DNA of 64,000 nucleotides from Setophaga petechia. Its lineage: Eukaryota; Chordata; Aves; Passeriformes; Parulidae. Shown one piece after another: positions 12,501 to 25,376 of this stretch. Below the pieces are notes generated by a model. It made no database searches, was not told the DNA's origin, and saw only the letters and a list, made by a program, of their open reading frames with translations. The number at the start of each line of letters is the position of its first letter. Position 1 is the first letter of the stretch. The stretch covers positions 38,191,291 through 38,255,290 of the forward strand of contig JANCRA010000003.1 of assembly GCA_024362935.1 (NCBI GenBank), given 5' to 3'. The translations under genes and the position numbers were made by a program.

Positions 12501-15500
12501 AAGATACAGAGATCACACTGACAGAGAATATAGGCCTTCTGCCTCTCTGAAAGGATTCAGTATCAGGGTAGCCCACAACAGTCAGAGATGACTCCCTCAC
12601 TGTTCAGTTTCTGGTTTTAATGGGAACCAGGTCAAGGCTGCACTTTTGAATCTTCCATTAGTCAAGGAGCAAGGCACATCTCTGTCATTCCCAGTGGACA
12701 CTGCTGTTACCCCACTGCCTGGACACCACCACAGCCTCCTGATGAGCTGCCATAGTGCATCCTGCCCTGGTGCTCCTGCTCTGCATTGCAAACCTGCCTC
12801 TGGAACCACACACCAGCCTGGCTCACCCTGACACGGAGACAGGCATCTGTGGAAGCACCCCAAGCCAAGAGAGCAGCACATCTCTGCATCCTCCCTTCAA
12901 CAAGAAGCTATCACAAAATTGGGTATAAAAAGGAGGAGACAATCCTCTGTGACATTCTCAGGCTGGGAGATGTTTTTCGCTTGGGCTATAACAGGAATTA
13001 GCAAGCTGGATAAATATGGTCACACAATGAAAAAACCTACAACATCTCCAAATGTTAGCAATGAGTGGAAGGTGACAGTTTTATGAAGATTGTCTAGCAG
13101 CAACATGGGCTTTGGAGGGAAATACTAAGTTACCAGGCTGTCCATTCAAGCTTTAGACTTGTTCAACAGAAATAAATGGCTACACATATCATGATCTGGA
13201 CAACAACAAAAAAACTTTCCAGCAAAAACCAACAGTGTGAAAAAGGAGGGAGAAAGAAATCTGTAATGAAGAAGGGGAAAAAAGTGAAACCCACTTACAC
13301 TAGGAATATTTTTCTGCTTGAACAATAGATGTTGGAGTGATATGGCATGTTAATCCTGCTTTCTGTTCATTAAAAAAATACTGAACTTCTTTATTTTTCA
13401 ACCTGTAGCTCAAGGCAATTCTCATATACTGCAGAGGAAATTAACAGCTGGTCTTTAATACTGTATTATTTTAAACTACTTTATAACATAAAGGTGTGTA
13501 TATATATACACACATATGAGGATGTGATTTTTATTTTCTTGTGTTTCTCTCAAGAAATATGAATTCCTTCTCTATCTGCTGTAGAACATTAGATTTCATT
13601 TTACGTATGTTTCCCACTCTGGATACAATTTTCCAGGTACTTTGCCTCAAAGTTAATATTATTGATATTTTTTGCTTCCAGGGACTGTTTTTTCTTTTGC
13701 AACTATGTCAGCAACCAAAGAACACATTTGTACATGCTAATGGACAGCACAGCTGTATGTATTTCAAAATAGATATATTAATCATTACTCTGTGGTAACA
13801 AATTTATAATGCTCCTATGAATGTATTATAGCAATTCCATGTGCTAAAGAGATTGCATAATCTCACTCTAAAGGTTTCCTTAAAAAAGAGATTAGGGCTA
13901 TAGTTACTGTAGTTACTGCAGACTTTTCAGTTATCCTCTCAGATTTTTCTTTTTCCTGTGGAAGAGACTTTAAAAAAAAAAAAAAGGAAAATCAACCACA
14001 CTTTATTTCCCTTCTCCCTGTCCTGAAAATATCTGGAAATGTTACTTTTCCTAATTTTCTGCAAGAAGTTACAGGCTTAGGAATTGATTCAATCCAAACA
14101 TTAATCCCTGTGAGCAAGCTGGACAGGCAAATAGTCATTACCAAACCCTACAGGCTCTGCTGACAAATCAATACAAGCTACTCCAGAGCTGCAGTGGAGG
14201 TCTGTTTCAGACCTTGTCTAGATTATAAGTCTCATTTTGCTGCTGCATCCCTGCTTGCCAGAAGCACAGAGCTAAGAGGAAAAATAAATCTTCTATTTAA
14301 AGCAAGACCAGATAAAGACTCATACCAAGTAAGCTTGAAAGGTACATTGATTTGAAAAAGTTCAGCTGCCACCTTCCATCTCTTTGCAATTACAGCTGAA
14401 CAGGGATGGGAGCTTGGGGGAGCAGGGATTCCCTTCCCTCTCCAAATGAGCTTTTCCTGGTTCCCCAGGATGTTTTCCTCACCCTCTGCTGGGACAACAC
14501 GGGATGCTGTATGCTCACTGTGGGAGGTGCAAACCTGCCTTTACACTTTGCTACTCTGCTGTGCAGAGAAACAAAGTCCCAACCTCAAAACATGTATGTG
14601 CAGTTGAGAAATCTGGAGAGAGATCTATTTTGCAGCAGATAGAAGTGACCTTGTGAAATCTCACAGGCTGATCCCTTTTCTGAGAGCAGAAAACCAAAAT
14701 AGCTGACTCGGATACACCAGTAAGAAGGGCAGCTAAAAGAAAACTCTTAAGTAAATTTTTAAATACCCTAAGTTTCTAAAGGCAGGATTCAAAGTGAAAA
14801 TAATCACTTTTCATTTGTTCCTCGGTAAAGAGCTTCTCACAACATGTCTGTATTTGCTACTCTTTTAAAGTAAGTCATCCTCAAACGATCTGGAATAAAA
14901 AAAAATTGAAAGCAGTCAGCCATCGCCTTATAAAACCCATACAATTCCTTCCTTTTTTCTCGCACAGGTATTTTCCTCTTTCCCTTCCCTGACAGAGAAA
15001 TTGAGGCAAATTTCTCCATGCGTGCCCAATGGAGTAATACCAGTGCCACATCCTCCCAGGAGGTGAAAGCTGTCCCAGGCACAACAGCTGGGGCTCCTCT
15101 CTCAAACCAGCAGAGCCTGCAGTGCCCAGCACCTTCTCCCTCCCTCCCTCCCAGGATCTGCACATTCCCAGTGGGGCCCTTCCTGAGCACAGCCCCAGCA
15201 CACCCTGGGCAGAGTGGGACCCCTCGGACTGTGCCTGAGGCAAATCAGATGCTGCCTGTCAGAAGCACTCAGTCAGCACCATGGGTGTGGTGCCAGCCCC
15301 CAGACAGAGCCAACAGGAAGGATTTGGGGTGACAGCCATGCCACCAGCACAGCTTGCTCTGCTGTGAGTGCTACATGCAAGCAGAAGGCTGGTGGAAAAC
15401 AGCTGAGTAGCTTTGGCTGCAACTCCACAGAAATCATCAAGGAGGCTCAAGCCATCCCAGGCAACTTCACATACATGCCATGTCTGCAGTACAGCAAAGT

Positions 15501-18500
15501 ACAAATTAATTCCCCTGCTAATAACAAATAAGTCATTACCTTTGAGGGAAAAAGGTTTACACAAACATCCATTTAATTATGGATAAATTCTGCTTTCCCT
15601 TAATGTCTCCAAGCCAAACATGGCTAGTATGCCTTTTAAAAGCCACCTTCAAATTAACAAATTGATATTAGTTCATCAAACAACATAAGCTTGAAACAGA
15701 AGTAAACTGATCCAGAACATACTCAAATTACTTGACCTCATTTTGCTGGGTAGAAAAAAAAATTTCTACAGAATGCTACAGCGTTTCTTAAATGCACCCT
15801 GTTTTATAGGCTTTGCATTCTAGTGCTAAACCACACTTTTACAGGCTCTACAAGCACATAGCCACTGCTTTGTGGATAATCTGATGTAAATTTGAGAGAA
15901 TAAGTATCTCCCAAACTTACTTGGCAAGTATTTTCTACAAAGTTATTGCCAGCTGCACACAAACACCTACCTAATTCTTGGCCATGTTTCACAAAATACA
16001 AATTTGTGTGAGCTGCAGTATTTCATATCTAGAGCACCCTCCCACCCCCAGCTTTTTTTCTTTAACAGGAGGGGAAATACTGACAGAAGCAGAGAGATCA
16101 CCTCAATCCCACATAGGGGAGAAACTGCAACATAAATATGAAATCACATCCTAAAATGACTCTTCCTAGAGCTGGTTTTGTTCACAGATAAAAGAGAAAG
16201 CCCACTTGAAGAGCTGAAACTGAGGTAAGGAGGGTAAGAAGGAGAGCAGACCAGGCAGACCAAGTAGGCAGCACTGCTACAATCCAGACCACAATGAAGC
16301 AGGGAGCAGCTCTGGGAAAGCCCCATAACCAGGGCCCCTGACTCCACCCTGATTGTCCCTGCTCCAGGGGGGATCCTGCTCAGCCAGGCCACGGCACCCT
16401 GACCATGCTCTGAGTGGGAGCAACCTGGCTCCCTTTGGAATGATTCACACACATCTACAGAGTCCTGGGGCCTGAAAGGAGGTGTCCCTGCTGCCACCCA
16501 GGACTAGTGCTGAGCTGCTGGGGGATTCCATCCATGATAACAAACCTGGGGAGTTGCCATAGAGTCTCTGCAGCTGCTCCAGAAAGTGCTAGATGAAGTA
16601 GAAATAATTAGCAGACCTGCAAGAACAGAGGTTCCCAGCCAAATACAATAATAAAGACCAGCTTGACCCAAAAGAGTATTGCAGACACACAGCTGAGCTC
16701 TGCAAATCACACAAGTGTGAATTCTGCTCCCTGTGCAGCAGCCAAGCTGCTGCAGTCCCTGGCAGCAGGCACAAGACAGCACTCGGCCAGAGAAAAGCAG
16801 GTGCTGCCTGTATCCAGCAGTAACCATCACTGCAGTAGCCTACACAATTGTTTCCTTGCCTTGCTGTGAAACAGGTAGACAGAGAAACCTGGCATCAAGG
16901 AAGGATGTATCACACCCCCTGTATTCTTCTCTTTCGCTGAGCAGCCACATGGCCTTTTCAGCTGTTAGCTGGGTTTCACAAAGCAGCCTTTCAAAGGAGC
17001 AAGCAAACATCATGAGAGACGCTGGAGTCATCTCTCCAGGCTGGAGTTCCAGGAAAACATGTAGTGGGGACCCTAAAAAAAAAATCTTTGGTGCCACAAG
17101 AGAGGGAGGAGAGCAAGTTTCCCCCTATCACTGCAGCCACCGTGCACAGCGGCAGAGCCTACAGCGAGAGAAACTCTGACCACAGAAAGGTTCTCCAGCA
17201 CCACTACTGACTGCTCTAAAGGCAGAGATAAAATCAGTTTTGGTTTGGGCCCAGGCTCACCTCATTGCTGACACTACTTGCTTTTCAGCTATTTATTATC
17301 ATCTTGCTGCCTGGACTTTGCTTGACACCTCAGCAATGTGTGCTCTCACACGCTGCAGCTTTGCACGAACAGAAAGCTGGGTCTAATTCTGAGTCAGGAC
17401 TTGCCACCTCCGGTGGCTCTCCATTGCAGCAGGCTGGAAATTATGTAACAGCTTGCCTCTGGTTTTGAGACATCAAAGATCTCATTGGATTAGATGAGGA
17501 AACACAGTCCACTTGCCATTCCTCACCTACCAGCTCTGCCAGTGCGGGGAGTGGACATCAGGCATCAGCTGTGGGCATTTGACTTTCTGCATTTGCAGCC
17601 TATGGGTTCTGGGAGAGGTTACAGTGCCTGGGAAGAGACCAGGTCTCTCTGCCTCAGGAGGAGACAGTTTGGAGTTAACAGACACAAATGCATTTCCATT
17701 TTGCATCCCATGAGTTGCAAGATTAACAAGCCTATAAAGAGTAAAAAGACACAATTCATCCCTTCCAGAGGTTTTGTTTCAGGATGTTGCAGAATGAGGC
17801 AGATAAAGCATCAATTTATCAACACTTGCAGATTTTATATTTAAAATTTTTTCTCCACCAACACGAGGGCCAGAAAGTAGGAAAATGAAGGGAGCTTATC
17901 TGAAAAATCACACAGCTGCACCACAGAAGTCCCAACAGCCAGTACACCCTGCTTCTCCAAATCCCAGCCTCTTACCTTCCATGGTCATAGGATTTCCACC
18001 CTATTGTAGTTCAGCTGACCACCAGCAAACTAACCCAGCAGTGAGAGCAAATGGTGCCCTGCTGTGTTATTGAGCAGAGGGGTAGGTACAAATGCCCCTT
18101 TTCAGGAAATTCTAGAATCAGTTCATGGGCAAAGTCAGTCCTCAAAAAACTGAGCATGAAGCACTGCTTTAAGGTAGATCTGCAGCAAATGCTGCAAGTC
18201 CCAGCTATCTGGCATTTTCCCTCAGGTTTCAATCCAAGGAGAGGGCTTGTATATACAGTAGGATTGCTAAAGCGGCAGATTTATAAACACAACTTTCCTT
18301 CAGAATGAAACATCTGAGTTTGCACTGCAGCCCTTATGGGAATTATATTTCTCTTTCAAGACAAAACAGACTCATTAACTCTGGTATGATGATGGCTTGG
18401 TAGCAGAAAAAGACTGCGTAAACTCCAATCATTTCCTAAACATTCCTTTAGCAATTTCAGGAGCTAAAAACTGTTAATTTGCATGAGTGCTGATGAAAAG

Positions 18501-21500
18501 GACTTGTGAGTAATTAAGTCAAGTTGATCACAAAGGTAGCTTTGTCTCACTATAAAAGCTCTGTTGCATTTTAGTCTTGAATGTTCAATGCTTATAAAAA
18601 ATGTGCATGTGTGAGTGTATAAAATTTACATAATGTAAAATCCCCAACTCTTAAAACAAATGTGATTTTAAAGTTCCTCTTAGTGGCTCCAGTTATAAGT
18701 GCCACAGTATAAGAAATGGAAAACGTTCAAGTCAGTTTATCACCTCTAAATATTACATGATCCCGTTAGTTTCTCTAATTGCTGCTAGGATATTTAAAAC
18801 TGCCTGGCTACACAGCATATTCTTCAGGGTCCATTTCAATGCAGGAGGACAGAAAACGTGGTTCTTGGAATAGTTTTCAGTGGGCTTTAACAGATGTCAG
18901 AGGAAGTCACTGCCAAAAGATGCGCTTCCACTCCGCTCCGCATCCTGGTGACCCACTCCCAGCACCTCCCCCATGTCAGAGGTGATGACCACAACACGTC
19001 AAAGGAAGTAGTTGGAAACATTGGTTTTTTTTCTTTCAAGGTTATTTTTCAGCCAAATCAGCAGCTTGATTCAACTCTGCTCATCTTGGTGGCAGCAGTA
19101 CTGCCATAATGCAGCTGGCATCAGCAGTGAAACAGAACCCACAGACAAATGAAATAATGCTGTCAGCCCTTCTTTGGCACATGAACAGTCTTTCCCCACT
19201 CCGTGGTCCTAGGATTTCTGAGAAAAGAGGATTTCTGAGGAAAGACATTCAGGAGGGAGTGGTAACTTTTATCATGGCCATATGCCGTTAGTCTAGAATC
19301 AGAAATAAGTCTGCATCTTAGCTCACAGAGGGAAAAATCTCACTTCTACAATAGCCTTTATTTCACAGTTTGTCCCACAACTTGCCTGCACCAAGAGTTT
19401 TACCTCAGGCTAAGTCTGACAGATGCCAAGTTGCTCCTTTTGACACTGAGCAAAAACACCCCAGAAATTAAATGTGAGTGCTGGTGGCTGCCACCCCACT
19501 CAGGGTCTAGGAAACATCCTGCCTTGTGCCGCCAGCAGCTGCCTCTGCAGTAAACAACTTGTGCAGAGAGGGGCTGAGGAAGTGAAACATAACTACCCCT
19601 GGGGCAGGAGTTTACTTCTCACTTGATAGCACAGCAGGGGGATTTTTTAAAGTCATGTAATCTAATAAATCACGTAATCTAATAGGAAACAACACTAGTC
19701 TTCTTTTTCCTCTTTTAAGCTGTTAGCACGCACAAAGCAGCATTGGCCGATTCAGAAAGTACAGAAATTTTCTGTCCCTTACTCAAAGGGAAGAAAACCC
19801 TCTTGTTTCCAGCAGCCCTTTTTTTTTTATAATCAACAAATCAAACTGAACAAATTAAAACACTGAAAGCCATCAGTGCCTTCTAAAAATCATCCAGCAG
19901 GCTTTCACGTGGTTACATGTGAACCTCTGTCAATCTGGCCAGTGTCAATAAAACACAGCAACACGTATTCACATTTGTGATTGTTCAAGTCTGTCATGGT
20001 TACTTCATCTTGCACATTTTCCTTTTTCAGAAACTGCATTTATATTTGTGGGACTAAAAGGCAAACAGCACCCAGGTTGATTTCCTGCTGATAGAAACTT
20101 CCTTCTCTTTGCCCCCTCCTGCCTCCAGGCAGTTGTCATTATCTCTCCTCTTTCCCTTTGCTGGCCCCTGTTGCAGAAAACCTTTTGATTTTTTTACACT
20201 CAAGAAAAGGCATCCTATCTTCTTTAAAAACTTCAAGTGAATTCCTTGTTGATCTTGGCAGGCTACTAGCAGCATTTCTTAAGTGCAAAGGAAGATTATC
20301 CTTAATTCTGCACTCACATCAATAAAAATAATTACTCCCAGGGCTATACGGCCCACACTTTAAAAGTCCAGTCCTCGGTAAAACAAAACCAAAACTTGTA
20401 GGCTACACACATGTAAAAAGGGATCCTAATTTTGTTATAGGCTAAAAAGCTGAAGGGAGCAAACCTCAAAATAAAGCAAGCAAGTCATGCAATACCTGAA
20501 AGTAATCTGTGATGAAGGATCCAAGTTCACTCTTCAGCAGCCGTCTGTAGACAGAAGGAATGGAGCCATGAAGTAGCAGCCACTGATGGTCATTTCTTAT
20601 AGCTATATCTGCACTTTACTACCAGGCATACCAAAGATACAGGAATGTATGGGAATGGGTCCTTTTGGCCACAGATAGATTTCTCTAATATATGTATTTC
20701 ACAAAGGCTATTCTCAAATGATAAAGGAATTAAACAGTTTCTCTGAAGTCCTTGATATTATAAACCACATACCTGGAACAAGCAAAAAAAGAAATTACCT
20801 CCCTGAATGAACAGAAAAGGGAGAAAATCTGGATTGAAATCCATAATTTTTTCTGCTTTTTTGTTTAAACAAATATGCCTTTCATGTAATTGAAGACAGT
20901 ATATCTCCCTAATATTGTACTTCCTTTTCTTTTGGAAGTAGAAGGAGAGGAGAAATGAAACAGAAGCTGCACCCGCATTTTAACTGCCACATTTCAAACA
21001 ATAAAAAACAAGGTATATTTTCCAAGGAAAAATTATAGAAACTTAACAAGAGGTGTTTTAAATATATACAGGCAAAAACCACTCAAAAGAAGTCTTTCTG
21101 ATGAAAATTTTTGGCTTTTAATTAGGCTGTGATAAAAGTTTTAAATTCTAATACATATTCGTGTTTTTAAAAAATTATATAAAAATCAGGATTGTTTTAC
21201 ATCAGAGGCAGCATCGAAAAAACAACTCAGGATATTCAGTTATTATTCAGGAAATTGCACTTTAAGGTTTCAGTGATGGAGAATAAATTCTGTAGCAGTA
21301 AGTTCTGCCTAGAATTTAAAGGTTGCCCAACACTTTCCAATGCCAAACACTGCAATTTTTTTTCTGTTCTAAGAGTTTTGCTTTTTACCAATGTGGAAGA
21401 CAGTCAGGAGTGCTTGAAAATAACATCTGAATCCGCAACCATCCAGTTCTTAGCTGGGTTTTTACCACCAAACTATGCCACTTTACCTCATCTCTGCTCA

Positions 21501-24500
21501 GTCAGATTTGACAGCCTTCCTCTCTAACTATTTTACAATGCTTCTGCATTTATTTGCATGCCAACATGCCTTTACTCTTTCTCTCTCTGAATGTTTGTAT
21601 TCACCCACCCAAATCAAAGCCCATGTCTATATCTATGAGATCAATAAATCAGTTAAGTCTTTGGGGACTGATTTGTCAGAAGCTTTCCCACTGGCTTCAG
21701 CCAAATCCAGCAGGCTCTCCACCTGACTTGACAAGCCCAGCAGGATTTGGCTTCATGCAGGTAAGATCAGCAACCAGACACTTGCAGCTTAGAAAAAAAA
21801 TCAAGGGAGGGGTCTCTTCCTAAGCATGGCCAGGTCATCTCCCACTTATAGAAATTCCATTTACCAAAGGCATTATTACATTTCCTCTTGATGTGACAAC
21901 TGACTTTCAGAGCAGGTAAAACAAAAATTAAAATTAGCCAGTGAGATGGCTAATTTTGCATTTGCAAACTACAACCCAGGAGCTGAGTGGAGAACTAAAA
22001 ACAAGGGCAAGGAAAGTGCACCAGCTCAACTTCATGGCCCACAAGAGTTATCTGTCTCAGAGGTCTGGCTTTTCTCCAGTGTCAAGATAGGAATTCACCT
22101 TGTGCACAGAGCTCACCCTGTGCTGGGAACTCCATCCAGAACCACAGGTGTGAGGCTGCAGGTGTTCATGCAGACACGTGCAGAGGCCTGTCCTTTGCTC
22201 CTTAGATGGGCATTAATATGGATGTGAAATGGTCTATTTAAAGAGTGACATTTGGAGATGTAACCAATGCTCAGGGCACCTGCAGGAACATTAATCATGT
22301 AATTCAAGGTGAGTGCTTCCAAGTACAGCCTGGCAGTGCATGTCTGTGGAAAACGGCATTTCCCCTCCCACCATGAGCACTGCCCTCAAAGCATACATAG
22401 TTCATAAAGAATTTCCTGTTCTTTGCCTGGTTTTCACCACTCTGCATTCACTTCAGCAACCAGCATGAAGAGAGCATGGTCCAGCCTCTGGGGCCAAGCC
22501 CAGACCCCACAGCAGATGTGCCCAGCTCTGCCCCCCTGGAAGGGTGGGAAGGAGCACTTGCTTGCACTTCAGGGGAAAAGCAGGATGCTGCCACTGCCAT
22601 GGGCAACAGGCGAGTCACAAAGCCCAAAGCCACTCCCCAAGTCTGCTAACAAGCTGGGGCTTTAGGTATTTCCCAAGCCTTATGACATCTGGTTTTATTT
22701 TCTTGTCCACAAATACTCATCCCGTGGAGAATTAAGACTGCTCCAAGTGCTTAAACCTAACTTGAAGACTTCTGACCTGAACACACTAAAATACCATTAA
22801 AGTGCAAGATGCTGCCCTTGCTCAACTCTCAAAAGGAATTATATTAAACTTTTTGGGTTTGGGACTTGACCAAATTGGACAGAGTCTCCTGCCCTGATAG
22901 CTGCATTTATTTTGAAAGTGGGGAAAGGGGTAGTTTAGACTGCTATTTAGTACATACTTAGCTCAAACTGTCATTTGAATCTTTAGGAGCTCAAGAAAAA
23001 TGCAATAGGAATGAGGGGAGGGCATACAAAAGAAGTAGACACACATGTGACAGTACTCTTGATGAATTAATATGGATACACTGGGAAATAGAGAAGGAGG
23101 AACCTACATCCCTTAGCCCTGACAATACTTCTCTCAGCAGCACTTGGAAACCAAGGCAAGAATAAATAGTTCTTTATCTACTCCACAGTTCTATCTATTG
23201 CTAATCAAACTTTCCAACTAATCAGAATGAAACCACAGATAATCATGAAAGCTGCTTTTAAAAGAAAACGATACTTTTAACCATCACAGGCATCAGCGAC
23301 AAAAAATGTTAGCTAGGCTTTTAGTTGTTTTTATCTTTACTGTTCATATTTTCAGGTTTTGCTCTGCAATTATCATGTGAAGATTAGATTAAGCTTTTAA
23401 ACAAAATGCTGTGGTTTGCTTTAAACACTCCACAGTTCTGAGAAGTTTGATTTAAGAAAAGAGATGCCAATATTATTATGTATAAAACACATCCAAAAGA
23501 GGCATAGCTCCTAGGAGGGAACAAAATCCTTACAATCCAAGCCAATACACAACCTGTCCTTATCAAAGCTACACAAGTCGGAGAAAAATTATCCAAATTA
23601 TCCCATGCCATTCATGTCACTCAATAGCAAGAAAGAAGTAACTTAGCCAGAAATCCCAAAGCTGTGCTTAAATTTGCTTTCATCCCTTCTCTTCCCACCA
23701 ATACCTTTTAACTGTGGTTCTGAAGGCAACAGATCCCAGCAAACACGAAACAAGCAGCAACAAAAATCCATTTTCGTGCATTTCAGTGACCTACCTGATA
23801 TTTTCATTGAGGGTGTAAAGTTCATTGTTCTGCAAGCCTCCCCCTTTGAACACATTTATCACTGCTGTTTGTACGCTGCCAAAAAAAGAAATGAGAGGAC
23901 AACATCCATGAATAACAGTGTGATTTACCACAGAGCACACCATGAGCAAGGCATCAAAAGCAGAGAGATTACAACCAGGTGAAGATAATTGCCCTTAAAT
24001 AGTTCCACTCTTTCTCACCTTGAAATTGTTACTTTTAATTACCTACATCGGCCCTGGGAGACAGAGTAGAACCAACCTCAAGTTCTGCATAGGGTAAGCA
24101 AGGGAAAGTTGTCACATGGGTCCTGCTCATGCCAGATGTCTCTTGAACACAACTGTTTGGGGGATCTTTGCTGGGTGCTGCAGGCTAGTTGCTATGAGCA
24201 GACATAGGTTTTTTGGTAATATCTGCCAAACACATCACACTGCGTTATCCAGTGATCCTACCATGAGCCACCCACTCTGCAGCACCTGGCAAGACCCTGG
24301 CCGTGCTGGAAGATGTTCTGCAGCCAGCATCATCTCACTCAGATCTGAGTTTGAGCACTGTTAATGCTTGTAAGATGCTGCTGGAGTATCTTCTAATTCT
24401 CTCACCAGCACAGAGGAAGTAACAAAGTGACAGCAGACAAGAAGGTTTAGCAGTTCTAAATCTTGCCATGGCTAACAAGGGCATATGTCATTTCCTAAGC

Positions 24501-25376
24501 AGACATTCCCTTCTGCGGGCCAGTTATGGCATCTGCATGCTTCACAGACCTCAGCTCACTATCATGGCACAAAACTGCAGTGTTTTTGCCAGGCTACTTT
24601 TGTGTGACATTGGTAAACTGAGCTAGGTCAGCAAGCAAGAACAGTCTGCAGAACACAGAGCTGTTGCCATATGGCAGAAGGGAAGGTGGGAACACCCACT
24701 TCTGGTAGCAGCAGACCATTACAGCAGATCAAGACACAGGACATCTCACTCTTCACCTTTCACACTGTTTTTCCAGTTGCCATTGCTGCAAGACACACAC
24801 AGCAGACAAGATTTAGCTATCAGTAGGAAATGCTGATTGAAGCCACAAGTTCAGCAGTTGTCAGAGGAACTTGACTGTGATAAAAGCTTCATAATATGCA
24901 AATACATGTCTTTGTGAATTAATAAACTGGCATTTATTACAGTACTAGGATTGTGTTTTCCTAAATGGTACTTAAAAGATGCAACTGTTTACAAAAAGCA
25001 GTTTTGCTTTTCAAGACAGTATGGCTGAAAAACATTGTCCAAAACCAACTGAGCGCTAGTAGGTCTAAATTTTTCAACTCCACAGATGCTTTCAATGCCA
25101 GCAAAGCCTGGACATGCCAAAAATTTGCGCATGCTTATAAACAGATGAGTTTAGTCTTAAACGGTGTGAAGCACAAGCGTAAGATACACATAACCCTCGC
25201 TGAGGAGCTGCTGCAGGGCAAGAGCTCAGGCAGGTGGGTCCTGCTGACCTGTTCCAGGCAGAGTTGGAGCTGAGCTGCATGGCCTGCCGGGCTGCCTGGA
25301 AGCGAGGCAGATCGCTGAGGACAGGGGAGCTCATGAAGCGTGGCCGGGGCCTTCTGAACGAGCCCATCTTGTGGAA
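3392..25376 (-). CDS. PRR5L: PRR5L (Protor-2), mTORC2-associated protein; eight coding exons, C-terminus off the left edge
   Basis: Eight minus-strand exons join in phase: 25376-25249, 23875-23795, 20544-20496, 11702-11645, 8694-8603, 5304-5164, 3518-3392, after a start in the first of these; the eighth piece is any upstream N-terminal exon, which was not found, so seven are placed with certainty. Every intron begins GT and ends AG and split codons close correctly. The product follows mammalian PRR5L recalled from memory: the MGSFRRPRPRFMSSPVLSDL segment, then VQTAVINVFKGGG, LGSFITDYFQ, DHYFTETLPTLQAIFYPVQ, LTIRQIALLGFRDLVLLKVK and LQLEELVKQVVSPFLG, which together make up the HbrB-like core. 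About 225 residues are visible against 368 in human. The serine- and proline-rich C-terminus is missing because its exon, which would follow the phase-1 donor at 3391, lies beyond base 1. In mammals the protein binds the RICTOR-containing mTORC2 complex, affects PKC-delta phosphorylation and promotes ZFP36-dependent mRNA decay in the cytosol. Identity is near certain; the ends are not. Confidence 0.95.
4235..4477 (+). mobile_element. CR1 LINE fragment, internally deleted, 3' end
   Basis: The left part (GGGATGCCATCCAGAGAGAC and the following AACAAGGTCAAATGAAAGGTCC) corresponds to the CR1 ORF2 end. Near 4362 it jumps to the CR1 3' UTR (CAGCCTGGTCTAGTGGAAGG, then CATGGCAGGGAGGCTGGAAC) and stops at CCATTCTATGACTCTATC, the characteristic short terminal repeats. 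The several hundred bases normally between these parts are absent, so this is a deleted dead copy. It sits in a PRR5L intron, antisense to that gene. The left boundary is approximate. Confidence 0.85.
4916..4936 (+). repeat. Poly(A) tract, 21 bases
   Basis: Twenty-one uninterrupted A follow GAGTTATC, within a PRR5L intron. No retrotransposon body is visible immediately upstream, so it is best read as a simple homopolymer. Confidence 0.95.
5164..5304 (-). CDS. PRR5L: PRR5L exon F
   Basis: The acceptor has a T-rich run ending TTTAG and the donor is CTGCAG|GTGGGG. The exon is exactly 141 bases, 47 codons, phase 0 at both ends. It runs from GQELTIRQIALLGFRDLVLL through KVKLEEILPLVQTKVPASIV to QMLLVLQ. 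The segment is leucine-rich and predicted helical, inside the HbrB-like domain. Confidence 0.94.
5305..8602 (-). other. PRR5L intron between exons E and F
   Basis: The 3.3-kb intron is free of recognisable repeats. An AT-rich block at about 6180-6320 is dense in TAAT/ATTA cores and is described separately among the findings. Confidence 0.8.
8603..8694 (-). CDS. PRR5L: PRR5L exon E
   Basis: The acceptor is GTTTTCATAG and the donor GTCCAG|GTAATC. Two bases finish the glycine codon, then 30 codons encode EDRIDVLSEIWDHYFTETLP followed by TLQAIFYPVQ, ending in phase 0. This is one of the best conserved parts of the HbrB-like domain shared by PRR5 and PRR5L. Confidence 0.94.
9643..9676 (+). repeat. 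Perfect tandem duplication of a 17-bp unit
   Basis: The unit ATGAGGAACTGGAATAC occurs twice head to tail without mismatch, and a third partial copy (ATG) follows. Its perfection suggests a recent slippage event. Confidence 0.95.
10724..10786 (+). repeat. Imperfect tandem duplication, period 34 bp
   Basis: TTGGAAATGCAGGAGTCTGC at 10724 recurs at 10758 as TTGGAAAATACAGGAGTCTG; each is followed by a C/T-rich run. The repeat is diverged and intronic. Confidence 0.85.
11645..11702 (-). CDS. PRR5L: PRR5L exon D
   Basis: The acceptor is CCCTTGGCAG and the donor GTGTGAAG|GTAAGT. Nineteen codons encode NQLLAKGLLFMEEKVKLCE, then one base (G) of a glycine codon split across the next intron. Matches the NQLLAKGLLFVEEKIKLCEG segment of mammalian PRR5L. 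Confidence 0.93.
11703..20495 (-). other. PRR5L intron between exons C and D (8.8 kb)
   Basis: The longest intron between placed coding exons. It includes a perfect palindrome at 13494-13513, an AT-rich block at about 13300-13980 and a CCCT-rich run at 15139-15151. No exon or transposon was recognised, and the small open frames are unsupported. Confidence 0.8.
13494..13513. repeat. Perfect 20-bp palindrome, alternating purine-pyrimidine
   Basis: GTGTGTATATATATACACAC equals its own reverse complement. It consists of GT, AT and AC dinucleotide steps and could extrude as a cruciform or adopt left-handed DNA. It lies in a PRR5L intron. Confidence 0.95.
20496..20544 (-). CDS. PRR5L: PRR5L exon C (49-bp microexon)
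   Basis: The acceptor is CTGTCTACAG and the donor TTTCAG|GTATTG. One base completes the split arginine codon, then 16 codons encode RLLKSELGSFITDYFQ, identical to my recollection of the mammalian segment. It ends in phase 0. The flanking introns are long (8.8 kb downstream and 3.25 kb upstream in gene sense). Confidence 0.93.
20545..23794 (-). other. PRR5L intron between exons B and C
   Basis: The 3.25-kb intron is AT-rich, particularly at about 20820-21200. No recognisable gene or repeat element was found. Confidence 0.8.
23795..23875 (-). CDS. PRR5L: PRR5L exon B
   Basis: The acceptor is TTTTTTTGGCAG and the donor ATCAG|GTAGGT. The 81 bases supply the last base of a split serine codon, 26 codons (VQTAVINVFKGGG, then LQNNELYTLNENI) and the first two bases of an arginine codon. 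This exon begins the HbrB-like core and is too short to stand out as an open frame; it was found by translating the minus strand between exons A and C. Confidence 0.93.
23876..25248 (-). other. PRR5L intron between exons A and B
   Basis: The 1.37-kb intron is ordinary unique-looking sequence. The region next to the exon A donor is GC-richer than the rest of the intron. Confidence 0.8.
25249..25376 (-). CDS. PRR5L: PRR5L exon A (N-terminal coding exon)
   Basis: The acceptor reads TTTGCACTCCAG just before TTC CAC AAG ATG GGC, and the donor is AACAG|GTCAGC at 25248. The exon encodes FHKMGSFRRPRPRFMSSPVL and onward to SSNSAWN, 42 codons plus two bases (AG) of a serine codon completed by the next exon. 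The ATG at 25367 has a strong context (A at -3, G at +4). An upstream in-frame ATG at 25418 would remain open through the acceptor, but it has C at -3 and its peptide does not resemble the mammalian N-terminus. I therefore prefer splicing at 25376, with translation starting either in an unlocated upstream exon or at 25367. Confidence 0.92.
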
